From NCBI RefSeq assembly GCF_022811665.1, contig NZ_CP094529.1, forward strand, positions 2,356,001 to 2,420,000: 64,000 nt of DNA, read 5' to 3'. How positions within the stretch are numbered: position 1 is the first letter of the stretch; each line of letters starts with the position of its first letter. A program made the translations under genes and the position numbers. The notes beneath the pieces were generated by a model, which saw only the letters and a list, made by a program, of their open reading frames with translations, did no database searches and was not told the origin of the DNA. Source of the DNA: Chryseobacterium oryzae. Its GTDB lineage: Bacteria; Bacteroidota; Bacteroidia; Flavobacteriales; Weeksellaceae. This document shows positions 1 through 8,156 of the stretch, one piece after another.

Positions 1-707
1 TTGATATGTATGCCGTAAGACCACATTCCAGATACCTTGGATATCAATTTGAACCTAACACCGCTTTTTCAAAGGTAAACAACTATTGGACAGTTGTAAA
101 CGGAAGTGCTCCAAGCCAGGTTGCCAATGCAGATGCCACGAATGCCTATCGCTCATTCAGTGGTTACTTATGGCGAAAAGTGGTTGATATTGCAGACTTT
201 AATTCTACCTCTGTAAGTGGAAATTCAGATTTAAATGTGGGAATTTTCAGATTACCTGAATTAATGTTGATTTATGCAGAAGCAAAAATTGAACTGAATC
301 AGTTAGATAATTCCGTTTATGATGTGATTAATCAAATTAGAGCACGCGCAAAAATGCCGGCTTTAAATAATGGTCTATCGCAAACTGAATTGAGAAAAGC
401 CCTTCGATATGAAAGAAAAGTAGAATTAGCAAATGACGGATTGAGATGGTACGATATAAGACGTTGGGGTATTGCCAACAATGTAATGAACGGATATTTA
501 TATCTGAACCGTAACGCAAACAACTGGACAAAATCTGCAATTTCAAGTTTTGATGAAAGCGCCAATCCCGTCTACAATCATCCAAAAGCTTCCACCTATT
601 TTACCACCCAACAAGTAGTCTACAAAGTAAATAAAGATGAATATTGGCCGATACCACAATCGGAAATGGACGCCAATCCTTCATTAAAACAAAACCCAGG
701 ATATTAA
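1..707 (+). CDS. SusD/RagB-family outer-membrane lipoprotein, C-terminal part
   Basis: The reading frame is open from the left edge of the window, so the N-terminus with its lipoprotein signal lies outside. The visible 234 residues are typical of the SusD C-terminal domain: a helical stretch with FRLPELMLIYAEAKIELNQ, then INQIRARAKMP, then the ELRKALRYERKVELANDGLRWYDIRRWG segment seen in nearly all SusD proteins, and an ending of the type YWPIPQSEMDANP..KQNPGY. SusD proteins sit on the cell surface as lids of SusC transporters and bind the glycan. The substrate cannot be told from this fragment. The downstream phosphoesterase follows after 19 bp and is probably in the same transcript. Confidence 0.93.
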   Translation, partial: DMYAVRPHSRYLGYQFEPNTAFSKVNNYWTVVNGSAPSQVANADATNAYRSFSGYLWRKVVDIADFNSTSVSGNSDLNVGIFRLPELMLIYAEAKIELNQLDNSVYDVINQIRARAKMPALNNGLSQTELRKALRYERKVELANDGLRWYDIRRWGIANNVMNGYLYLNRNANNWTKSAISSFDESANPVYNHPKASTYFTTQQVVYKVNKDEYWPIPQSEMDANPSLKQNPGY

Positions 708-726
708 GCTATAACAAAAGAATTTT

Positions 727-1830
727 ATGAAAAAGAATATATCATTACTCTTACTACTGCTTTCTGCAGTGTTTTTCGCGCAAGAAAAATTTCAGGCTCC
801 AAAACTAGACAATGAAAAATCATGGAGTATCATCCTCATTCCCGATACCCAAAACTATGTAAAATGGAATCAAAATCAGCCTATTTTAGATTTGATGGAG
901 CGATGGATCGAGGATAATATCTCGACACTTAATATTAAAATGGTCTGTCAGGTTGGTGATTTGGTGGAACACAATAATATTCTTAATCAGGGATATGACG
1001 GCGATCAAAGTGCAGACGACCAATGGAAAGCCATACAGTCTATCATGGGAAGACTGAATGAAAAAGTTCCTTATGTAGCTGCCACCGGAAACCATGACTT
1101 CAGCATCAATAATGAAGGACGAAGATTTTCTCGTTATAATGAGTTTTTCCCTTCCAACTTTAACAGTTTAAATCAAAAACATTTAGCACAGAACTTTTTT
1201 AATGATGCCGGAGCTCCAAGCATGGAAAATTCGGTTTTGGAACTAAAAGGATTAAATGGATTGGACTACTTATTTGTCAGCCTTGAATTTGCACCCCGAG
1301 ATAAAACCCTGGAATGGGCTAAAAAAGTCTTGGAAATGCCTCAATACAAAAACCACAGATCCATTTTAATAACCCATGCTTTTTTGAATGAGAAAGACAA
1401 GCGAACAAATAAAGAAAATTCATGGTTCATGTATGAGCCCTTTTTAGTCAATAATGTTCCTCAAAAGTCTAAATCTATCGCACTTCCGCAATCTAATAAT
1501 GGAGAACAGATATGGGAAAAGCTGATACAGCCGTCCCAAAATATGCAGTTGGTACTAAGTGGTCACATTTCCGGTGAAGGGTTTCGCACTGACACTAACA
1601 GCTTTGGAAAAAATGTCAATCAAATGCTTTTTGATATGCAGAGCGAAGGTGGCGGTCACCGCGATGGTAACGGAGGCGATGGCTGGCTTAGAATTATTGA
1701 ATTCTATCCCGATAATAAAACAGTCAAAGTAAAAACCTATTCTCCTCTATTCGGAATTTCCCCAACGACTCAAAAGAACGCTTATAAAACCGACCCTAGA
1801 AACGAATTTATTTTTAAATTTACTGAGTAA
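727..1830 (+). CDS. Secreted calcineurin-like metallophosphoesterase
   Basis: This 367-residue protein starts with a clear signal peptide (MKKNISLLLLLLSAVFFAQ), so it acts in the periplasm or outside. The metallophosphoesterase motifs appear in order: LIPDTQNY near residue 38 (the DxQ variant common in Bacteroidota secreted members), VGDLVEH near 77, TGNHDFS near 121, a histidine in ILITHAF near 217 and LSGHISG near 278. These residues hold two metal ions and hydrolyse phosphoester or pyrophosphate bonds. It follows the SusD gene by 19 bp and is probably co-transcribed, which suggests it trims a phosphorylated substrate handled by that SusC/SusD pair. The true substrate is unknown. Confidence 0.88.
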   Translation: MKKNISLLLLLLSAVFFAQEKFQAPKLDNEKSWSIILIPDTQNYVKWNQNQPILDLMERWIEDNISTLNIKMVCQVGDLVEHNNILNQGYDGDQSADDQWKAIQSIMGRLNEKVPYVAATGNHDFSINNEGRRFSRYNEFFPSNFNSLNQKHLAQNFFNDAGAPSMENSVLELKGLNGLDYLFVSLEFAPRDKTLEWAKKVLEMPQYKNHRSILITHAFLNEKDKRTNKENSWFMYEPFLVNNVPQKSKSIALPQSNNGEQIWEKLIQPSQNMQLVLSGHISGEGFRTDTNSFGKNVNQMLFDMQSEGGGHRDGNGGDGWLRIIEFYPDNKTVKVKTYSPLFGISPTTQKNAYKTDPRNEFIFKFTE

Positions 1831-1842
1831 TATAATGTGATA

Positions 1843-1987
1843 ATATACTTGAATGTACCAAACTATAATTTACACATAAATCATTTTATTACTTATCGAC
1901 TAATAAATCGGATTATAAAATAAATGAAATTACATTTTTTGATTTGGTGCATTCTAGTATATAATTGCCATATTTTAATGTACCAAA
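1843..1987. repeat. Three-copy AATGTACCAAA-type motif, one copy inverted
   Basis: A 20-base word ATATACTTGAATGTACCAAA lies at 1843-1862. Its reverse complement, with two differences, lies at 1943-1962, and a shorter direct copy AATGTACCAAA lies at 1977-1987. The spacing and mixed orientation could mark binding sites for a regulator or the edges of a small repeat element. No function can be assigned. Confidence 0.45.
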
Positions 1988-2253
1988 TTATATCTCTATA
2001 TAAATTATGATATCTACAACAAACTAAATATTCTATCAACTTTGTGAACTTAAAAGACAATAGAAGTAAACTAAAGCCAAGCTATGTCAATTTCAATTGT
2101 TTCAAATGCATAAATTATATTACAAAAAACTTTACAACTACAAGAGCCTTAATGCTAGATTTGGGATAGCCAATTCGTGTTTAATTTGGCTCAAACGAAC
2201 CAAATCATTGATAAAAGTGTTTGAAGATACGCTCGTTAAGGTCACAAACAGCC

Positions 2254-2298
2254 AAATGGCTCCAATTTATTCCAAATTGAGCCATTTTTTTATTTTTT
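2254..2298 (+). terminator. Intrinsic terminator
   Basis: The arms at 2254-2268 (AAATGGCTCCAATTT) and 2274-2287 (AAATTGAGCCATTT) pair with a single bulged base around a 5-base loop and run into a T-rich tract. The T tract fits rightward transcription only. Confidence 0.75.
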
Positions 2299-2475
2299 GG
2301 GTGTCAGATTAATCTTTTTTAGAGTAATAAAACCTGATCTGAATTATACAGGATCACTTCATAATTCGATGTCAAATGATAGGCTGTACATCATGTGAAA
2401 TTTTATTTTATTGTTCAAAGCTAATATTGCAGTCAACGTACATCATATTGAATCGTCAATGGACCAAAATTAAGA

Positions 2476-3387
2476 TCACGAAAAGGTCTTTCCTGTAAAC
2501 ATATCAATATCAGATGAAGTAATTATGGGATTTGCACCTGCTTTACTTGCTACAATAGCACCCACAGCGCTGGCAAAATCCATAGCCTTATCCGGTTTTC
2601 TATTCGATAACAATTGGGCAATCAAACTCGCCAGAAACGAATCGCCTGCCCCAACAGTGTCAGCCACTTTCACCGGATAACCGCCGTGTCGATAAATTTC
2701 ATCTTCCCATAATAGCAATGAACCGTGTTTTCCCAAAGTCACGCAGATTGATTTTGTATTCGTCTTTTCTGAAATGAAACGGATATTTTCTTCCAAATCA
2801 TCCGATTTAAAGCCCAACTCAGCATCAATTTCAAGGATTTCTTCATCATTAAATTTAATGAAATCGGCTATATTCATCAATTCTTCCAAAAGCCCAATGT
2901 GGTAGAAAGGTTTTCTCAGATTAACATCAAAAACCTTGAACATTCCAGGGTTGGAATCCAGTAGCCTGAAAAGCGTGTTTCTTGAAGCATCATTCCTGCA
3001 GACAAGGCTTCCGTAAAAAAAGACATCGGCATTTTTAACGATATTCAAAGTATCATTATTAATTTCAATAAAATCCCAGGCAGACGGAAATTTGATTTCA
3101 TAAGTTGCAGAACCACGCTCGTTCAATGTTACCTGGACAATGCCTGTATCATAATCTTCTGTCGTAATAATTCCGCTGGTATCAAGCTGATTTTCCCTTA
3201 CATAGTCACAAATTACCTTTCCATCCTCATCATTACCAACCGCACTTATCATTGCCACCGGAAATCCGAAAGACGCCGTTCTGAGTGCCAGATTGAGCGG
3301 AGCACCACCGATTTTCTTTTCTTCTCCAAACACATCGAAGAGTACTTCTCCGAAACTGACTGCGTTTATTTTTTTGTTAAGGAACAT
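2476..3387 (-). CDS. PfkB-family carbohydrate kinase, probably fructokinase
   Basis: This 303-residue cytoplasmic kinase has the ribokinase/PfkB signatures: a substrate-binding IGGAPLNLALR near residues 27-36 and the ATP/anion-hole motif DTVGAGDSFLASL near 245-257, whose last aspartate is the catalytic base. Its length matches fructokinases. It is the last gene of the fructan locus, only 3 bp after the stop of the upstream GH32-like gene, so co-expression is almost certain. In the Bacteroides fructan locus a fructokinase plays the same part, phosphorylating fructose released by the fructosidases. Substrate is inferred from context; a general sugar kinase of the same family is the alternative. 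Confidence 0.88.
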   Translation of the reverse strand: MFLNKKINAVSFGEVLFDVFGEEKKIGGAPLNLALRTASFGFPVAMISAVGNDEDGKVICDYVRENQLDTSGIITTEDYDTGIVQVTLNERGSATYEIKFPSAWDFIEINNDTLNIVKNADVFFYGSLVCRNDASRNTLFRLLDSNPGMFKVFDVNLRKPFYHIGLLEELMNIADFIKFNDEEILEIDAELGFKSDDLEENIRFISEKTNTKSICVTLGKHGSLLLWEDEIYRHGGYPVKVADTVGAGDSFLASLIAQLLSNRKPDKAMDFASAVGAIVASKAGANPIITSSDIDMFTGKTFS

Positions 3388-3390
3388 TAA

Positions 3391-4932
3391 TTAAGGATTT
3401 TTGACATTAATATTACTGAATGAACTGTCTGCAGTACCAAAAATACTCCATTTTTTGTTAACAACATCATATACACGATTGCTGAACGCCAGCTTGTCAT
3501 TCACATAGACCACACAGACATCATTGCTGATGAAAACCGTTACATTATAGTTGGTTCCCGAGATTCCGGACAAAGGATAAGCATTGGCAAAATCCTCACT
3601 TCCACCATTCATTACATAACTCGCCATTCTGTTGGAGGAAGGTTCGAATGAAATTTTAAAACCATTCTTTCCGTCATTATCCTGCGCCAAAATCAATCCT
3701 GATTTCCCGTTCGCAGAAGCATTCAACGTAAAGCTGATCTGATTGGCCTTCTGGAGTTTCCCGAACGTTACCTGAGAATTCGCAGAAAGATTAAAGTTAT
3801 TCCCGTTCTGAGAAGCATTTCCTGTAATCTTATCTACGGAAAGCGGAGCATTTTGTCCAAATACAGATTGCAAGGTAGAAACAGGTTTCACCACCAACGT
3901 TCCATCCGGATTCTGAACTAATTGATGTGCTACGAGATTTCCCGCCCAGTCTTTTCCACCTGTGTTGCTTTCAGGAACTTTTCTTGCAGTCCAACCTACC
4001 AGATAACGGTTGGCATTGTCCGAAACGGTTTTTGCAGCATAGAGATAAGAGCCATCCAACCGGTCATTCGCAGGTGTAGTCCACGGTCCGTTTGGTGAAG
4101 TTCCAATTCTGTAATGTGTTCCGGTATTGTTACTCCAGTTTTCGGAGAAAACAAGATACCAGTAATTGCCCATTTTGAAAAGGTCGGGACATTCCAGCAT
4201 AATGTAATTTTCTGAAGAAGTTATCGTGTAAATCGGATTTTCTAGCGTCCAATTTCCGCTGGCAGGATTGATTGTGGTAAATTTAAGAACAACCGCTTTT
4301 TTAGCAGAAGTCTGTGCAGAAACCAGCATCCAGTATTTTCCATCTTCAGCATTGAAGAAAACGTGCGGGTCTCGGAATTCATAATCATAATAGCCAGCCG
4401 GAGCAGTGATTTTAAAATTTTTCACTTTCGTCCAGTTTTTCATATCCGTACTTGTTGCCAAAAGCACACTTTCCCTCGGATTACCCGCTAAAAACGAAGC
4501 AATTGCATTGTGCCCTGTATAATAGTAGTAATACGTATTTCCAACTTTTACCAGACTTCCTGTTCCCACACCAAAATCCGGTTCAGAAGCTGTTCCGTAA
4601 GGAATTTGTCTCCCTTGATAAGTAAAATCCTTAAAATTGGTCGTCTCAAAGCTGTGAATATCGTGAAATCCTTCGCCTGCAGGTTTAGTTTTAGCATCGT
4701 GCAGGAAGAAAAGATGAAATTTTCCGTTTTCGTAATACGGCATTACATCACCAACATAACCTGCAGTGTAATAAGGATTAGTAGTTCCCATCCATTGATT
4801 GGGCGGCTGCGGAAAGATGTTGGTCTGTCTGAAAATATCTTCCGGATTCACATCAGCCACCGAATCCTGATTCTGGCAAGAATAAGTTGCTAAAGCCATC
4901 ACAGCGGCTAAATATATTTTTCTGATTGTCAT
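3391..4932 (-). CDS. GH32-like levanase/fructan hydrolase lipoprotein
   Basis: This 513-residue protein begins with a lipoprotein signal ending in LATYSC (Cys19), so it is probably surface-anchored. The N-terminal five-bladed fold of GH32 is recognisable from three acidic motifs: GDVMPYY with Asp62 in place of the classical WMNDPNG nucleophile motif, FRDPHVF with Asp188, and LECPDLF with Glu247 as likely acid/base. A C-terminal beta-sandwich follows (about residue 355 onward). It differs from the ordinary GH32 encoded at 11271-12824 and resembles the surface endo-levanase type of Bacteroidota fructan loci, so cutting long fructan outside the cell is likely. Levan rather than inulin is an inference from locus similarity. 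Confidence 0.82.
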   Translation of the reverse strand: MTIRKIYLAAVMALATYSCQNQDSVADVNPEDIFRQTNIFPQPPNQWMGTTNPYYTAGYVGDVMPYYENGKFHLFFLHDAKTKPAGEGFHDIHSFETTNFKDFTYQGRQIPYGTASEPDFGVGTGSLVKVGNTYYYYYTGHNAIASFLAGNPRESVLLATSTDMKNWTKVKNFKITAPAGYYDYEFRDPHVFFNAEDGKYWMLVSAQTSAKKAVVLKFTTINPASGNWTLENPIYTITSSENYIMLECPDLFKMGNYWYLVFSENWSNNTGTHYRIGTSPNGPWTTPANDRLDGSYLYAAKTVSDNANRYLVGWTARKVPESNTGGKDWAGNLVAHQLVQNPDGTLVVKPVSTLQSVFGQNAPLSVDKITGNASQNGNNFNLSANSQVTFGKLQKANQISFTLNASANGKSGLILAQDNDGKNGFKISFEPSSNRMASYVMNGGSEDFANAYPLSGISGTNYNVTVFISNDVCVVYVNDKLAFSNRVYDVVNKKWSIFGTADSSFSNINVKNP

Positions 4933-4943
4933 TGATTCTGATA

Positions 4944-6338
4944 TTAATTCGTTACAAGATAATTAAGGCTGTTCTCCGTGATTTTTTTGATGTTATCCAA
5001 AAATCCGTTTGGCTGGCTTGGTGTTCCGTTCGAAGTTTCGTTGTACCAGTCGTAAGCACCCATTGAGATAGTGATACACTTTTTGTTGGTAGTTCCTCCC
5101 GGAAATTCGGCCACGGCAACACGTCCGTCCAAAGTATTGTCCCAGGCTTCACTGGCTAGGTTATTTCCTCCTGTTTGCGTTCTCCATCCAGCACCGTTCA
5201 CATAGCCGCCCCAATCCGGCAAGAACCACCACGCGGTGTGATTCAATCTGAATGTTCCTTTCTGAAGAAAATTGGCTTTTCCAGATTCGTAGGTCTGAAG
5301 CCCGTCGAAAACAGGATGCGTTTCATTACCTTTGAAGGAAATTCCCCAATCGTTGTTCGCATCTACAAACCCGTTCGGTAAGAAATCCCCGAAAACATTA
5401 TTCGGGCCTTTTCCCGAAGGCACAATTCCCAAAGCATCCACATATTGAGCAGCAAATCACGTTAACAGGATATTTCCGCCCGCATTCAGATAGGTTTTGA
5501 TTTTGGAAGTTACATTTGCATTCAATGCATCACCCGGCAAAGCGGTAGCCGAGTCAAAATGCCACCAAATCACATTGATGCCCGTCAGATTCGCCGCACC
5601 ACTCGCCACATCTGCCATTGAAACATAAACCGCTCCGGAAAACTTTCCGAAAAGCCAGTCAGAAGCTGCAATTTCATCAGGATTGGTAAGACCTGTTCTG
5701 GTTGCTGCAGTTCCGAGGAATGCCACTGTTGGCCCAGAAACCGGAGTGGTTACTTTTGCCGTGTAAATTTCTGTCAGATTCGCATTGGAAACAGTAAATT
5801 GTACAGGGCTACTGAAATTAATCATAGTTCCTGATGCAGGATTGATGCTCACATCATTTGCCATTTCTATCACAGGCTGCAATGCAGTAAGATTCGTTCC
5901 TTCTGGCATTGTGAGTGAAATCGTCTTGCTGGAATGGTTAATAGTTGCCGATAATCCGTTGATTTTAAAACTAATAATAGGAACCTGAGCCTGAACCGTC
6001 ACCTGATAATCTTTATAAATATTACCATTCTTCACTCTGAATTTGACAGGCTGCGAAAAATCAATTACAGTTCCCGAAGCCGGGGAAATCACTGCACCTT
6101 GCGGAATTTCTATTATTGGCGATAAAGCCTTCACACTCGTTCCGTAAGGCAACGTTACCGTGATTTTATCATTTTTATTGTCAATGTCTCCTGAAACGCC
6201 GTTTACTTTAAAGGAAGATACATTCACTGAAACATTTGTTACCAGTCCATCTTCTATACTGTTGTCGCAGGACCAGATCAATATTGCGGAAACCAGCAAG
6301 ATGAAATATACCGGGAGTTTATTAAATATTGTTTTCAT
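4944..6338 (-). pseudogene. Surface glycan-binding lipoprotein (DUF4960-like), interrupted by an in-frame TGA
   Basis: Read from 6338, the frame starts with a lipoprotein signal (LVSAILIWSCDN), two repeated modules of about 75 residues with the pattern INPASGT..FS.PV.FTV, and then a globular domain beginning VAFLGTAATRTGLTNPDEIA. It stops at a TGA at 5457-5459 after GGNILLT. The same frame then continues without a gap through FAAQYVDALGIVPSGKG to a stop at 4944, giving 464 codons in all. A single-base change of an Arg codon (CGA) or Trp codon (TGG) would explain the TGA. The position after SusD matches the glycan-binding protein of known fructan loci. It may be a genuine nonsense mutation, a sequencing error, or yield a shortened 293-residue protein. 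Confidence 0.85.
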
Positions 6339-6350
6339 AAATCTTTAGTT

Positions 6351-8048
6351 TTAATAACCGTTATTTTGCTTGTACAATCCCTGGCTGAAATTGATCTGAG
6401 CCAATGGAATCGGGCAGTATTCTTCAATTCCGTGGTCAAATCCTGCTTGGGAATAGTAAGATCTTTTCGTTTTTTCTCCGGAATAATAGGTATTCATCGT
6501 ACCTGCTGCAGTTCCCCATCTCACAAGGTCGAAGAAACGGCTGCCTTCCATTGCAAATTCCATTCTACGCTCCCATCTCAAGGCTTTTCTTGCAAAATCC
6601 TGATTCCAAGTACAGTTCACACCCGGTTCATATTTGCTGATCAGATTGTTTGAAGTATAACTTCCTGTCAAAACGGTACTGTTCGCTGCACGTTGTCTCA
6701 CCTGATTAATCAATGGCAACGCTTCGTTGATCTGTCCAAGCTCTATTAAAGCTTCGGCTTTCATCAGCAACACATCGGAGTAGCGGATGATGATTCTATT
6801 TTTAGAGTTACCATAAAACGGGTCAACATTTACGGTACAGCCACATCCAACCGGTACATTTTCCTTTAATGAAGCATAATAACCATACGTTCCCGGGCTT
6901 CTGTTCCAGCTTTCCTGATAGATTTTGTTTTCCTCGTATTTCCAAGGCAATCCCGGCAAAGCAACCGTGTGGTAAAGTCTCGGATCTACTTTGTAATTAT
7001 TGAGCTGATTGTAATTCAAATCCGTGTCATTATACGTATCGAACATTGGCAGACCTTGTGGCGTTGTCTTGAAAGCATTCACCAGATTCTGGCTTGGTTT
7101 GTGGAAATCACAACAGCCCAAACCTTGTGGGAGAGAAAGCACATCACCGTAATTAAGCCTTCCGAAAAGCGTTCCGTCATTATCGGAATATTGAATGGAG
7201 AAAACCGATTCCGGACCATTTTCGTGTGCTCCCGGAAGAAAATTGTACCCGAAATCTGATTCAAGAGTATAATTTCCGATCACCTGATTAGCCGCATCAA
7301 TGGATTTCTGAAGCGTTGCAGGATTGATTTGGGTTACCGTATAATTGTCGTCCTGCTCATAGGCCTGATACAATCTCACTTTTGCCAAATATGCATAAGC
7401 CGCACTTTTCTTTGGTCTTCCGACTTCGGATTGCGTTGACGGCAAATCGGCGGCAGCATCTTCAAAATTGGAAGCAATGGCATCCCACAATTGCTGGTCG
7501 GTTTTCGCACGGTTGGAGATTTTCGGATAATCGTCAATTGGTGTATTTTCATCCACGTAAGGCACATATTTGAAGAGGATTTCCAGCATAAAATAAAAAT
7601 GTCCTCTCACGAATTTCATCTCGGCAATACGTTTCTTCTTGTTCGGATATTGCGCTTCAGAAAGCTGGTTAAGCGCTGCAATTGCTTTGTTGCATCTTCC
7701 AATTCCCACATAATGCAGATACCAGAGACGGTCCAATTCACCAAAGTCCGAACGGATATTGTTGGAAATTTCAAAAAAGTGAAATGCTTGGATATCATTG
7801 GTTCCGCTTCCGCCTTTGTAAGCATCGTCAGAACGCACATTTCCGTACGGCCAAAGGCTGAAAGGCGTGTCGTAATGGTCGTTTCCAAGTGCTGCATAAG
7901 CTGCGATCACAAAACCGTCCACATTTTCCGGCGTTACAACATCGGCTTCGGAAAGAACGCCTCTTGGCTCATTGTCCAAAAAATCGTTGCAGGAAGTTGT
8001 TCCCAACAGAAATGCGCAGGCAACTGTTAATAGTATATATTTTTTCAT
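6351..8048 (-). CDS. SusD/RagB-family fructan-binding outer-membrane lipoprotein
   Basis: I place the start at the ATG at 8048, giving 565 residues with a lipoprotein signal MKKYILLTVACAFLLGTTSC; an upstream in-frame start would add 35 residues of AT-rich spacer. The N-terminal part has the CNDFLDNEPRGVLSE pattern, the middle holds tetratricopeptide-like helices (RHFYFMLEILFKYVPY, AYLAKVRLYQAY), and the C-terminus has YSDVLLMKAEALIELGQ, RKALRWERRMEFAMEGSRFFDL and a PIPLAQI..NNGY ending. It follows its SusC partner after 108 bp and would form the lid of that transporter. Fructan as ligand is inferred from the neighbouring GH32 enzymes. Confidence 0.95.
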   Translation of the reverse strand: MKKYILLTVACAFLLGTTSCNDFLDNEPRGVLSEADVVTPENVDGFVIAAYAALGNDHYDTPFSLWPYGNVRSDDAYKGGSGTNDIQAFHFFEISNNIRSDFGELDRLWYLHYVGIGRCNKAIAALNQLSEAQYPNKKKRIAEMKFVRGHFYFMLEILFKYVPYVDENTPIDDYPKISNRAKTDQQLWDAIASNFEDAAADLPSTQSEVGRPKKSAAYAYLAKVRLYQAYEQDDNYTVTQINPATLQKSIDAANQVIGNYTLESDFGYNFLPGAHENGPESVFSIQYSDNDGTLFGRLNYGDVLSLPQGLGCCDFHKPSQNLVNAFKTTPQGLPMFDTYNDTDLNYNQLNNYKVDPRLYHTVALPGLPWKYEENKIYQESWNRSPGTYGYYASLKENVPVGCGCTVNVDPFYGNSKNRIIIRYSDVLLMKAEALIELGQINEALPLINQVRQRAANSTVLTGSYTSNNLISKYEPGVNCTWNQDFARKALRWERRMEFAMEGSRFFDLVRWGTAAGTMNTYYSGEKTKRSYYSQAGFDHGIEEYCPIPLAQINFSQGLYKQNNGY

Positions 8049-8079
8049 TGTTTTAATATTATTTTTGATTTTTTTTTGT

Positions 8080-8145
8080 CTCTCGCTGATTTCGCAAATC
8101 GAGCAGATTTTTTTAATCAGTTTCATCTGGATAATCTGCGAGAAT
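8080..8145. repeat. Short degenerate palindrome between susC and susD
   Basis: The spacer between the two genes contains TCTCGCTGATTTCGCAAATC and, about 50 bases on, GATAATCTGCGAGA. The ends form an imperfect inverted repeat (CTCGCAGATT against AATCAGCGAG on the minus strand), with further internal copies of the AATCTGC word. Elements built of repeated AATCTGCG words are, from memory, scattered through Flavobacterium and Chryseobacterium genomes. A role in tuning susD expression relative to susC is possible. Confidence 0.5.
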
Positions 8146-8156
8146 TTATTCAAATA

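Larger units (their letters stand above)
1831..2475. other. Gene-free region with repeated motif and a lone terminator
   Basis: These 645 bases separate the rightward phosphoesterase from the leftward fructan locus. I see no convincing gene; a 71-codon frame at 2097-2312 has no family resemblance and runs into a terminator hairpin. The region holds three copies of a GAATGYACCAAA-like motif (1843-1987) and a strong intrinsic terminator at 2254-2298, more than 400 bases after the last rightward stop codon. A short transcript of roughly 120 nt between a TAGATTTG box (2156-2163) and the terminator is possible but not shown. Confidence 0.6.

Noticed and set aside
2097..2312. 71-codon open frame
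   Set aside because: No family resemblance, unusual composition, and its last third lies inside a terminator hairpin.
8049..8153. 35-residue N-terminal extension of the fructan SusD
   Set aside because: The extension reads through the susC-susD repeat and would bury the lipoprotein signal; the ATG at 8048 fits the family.
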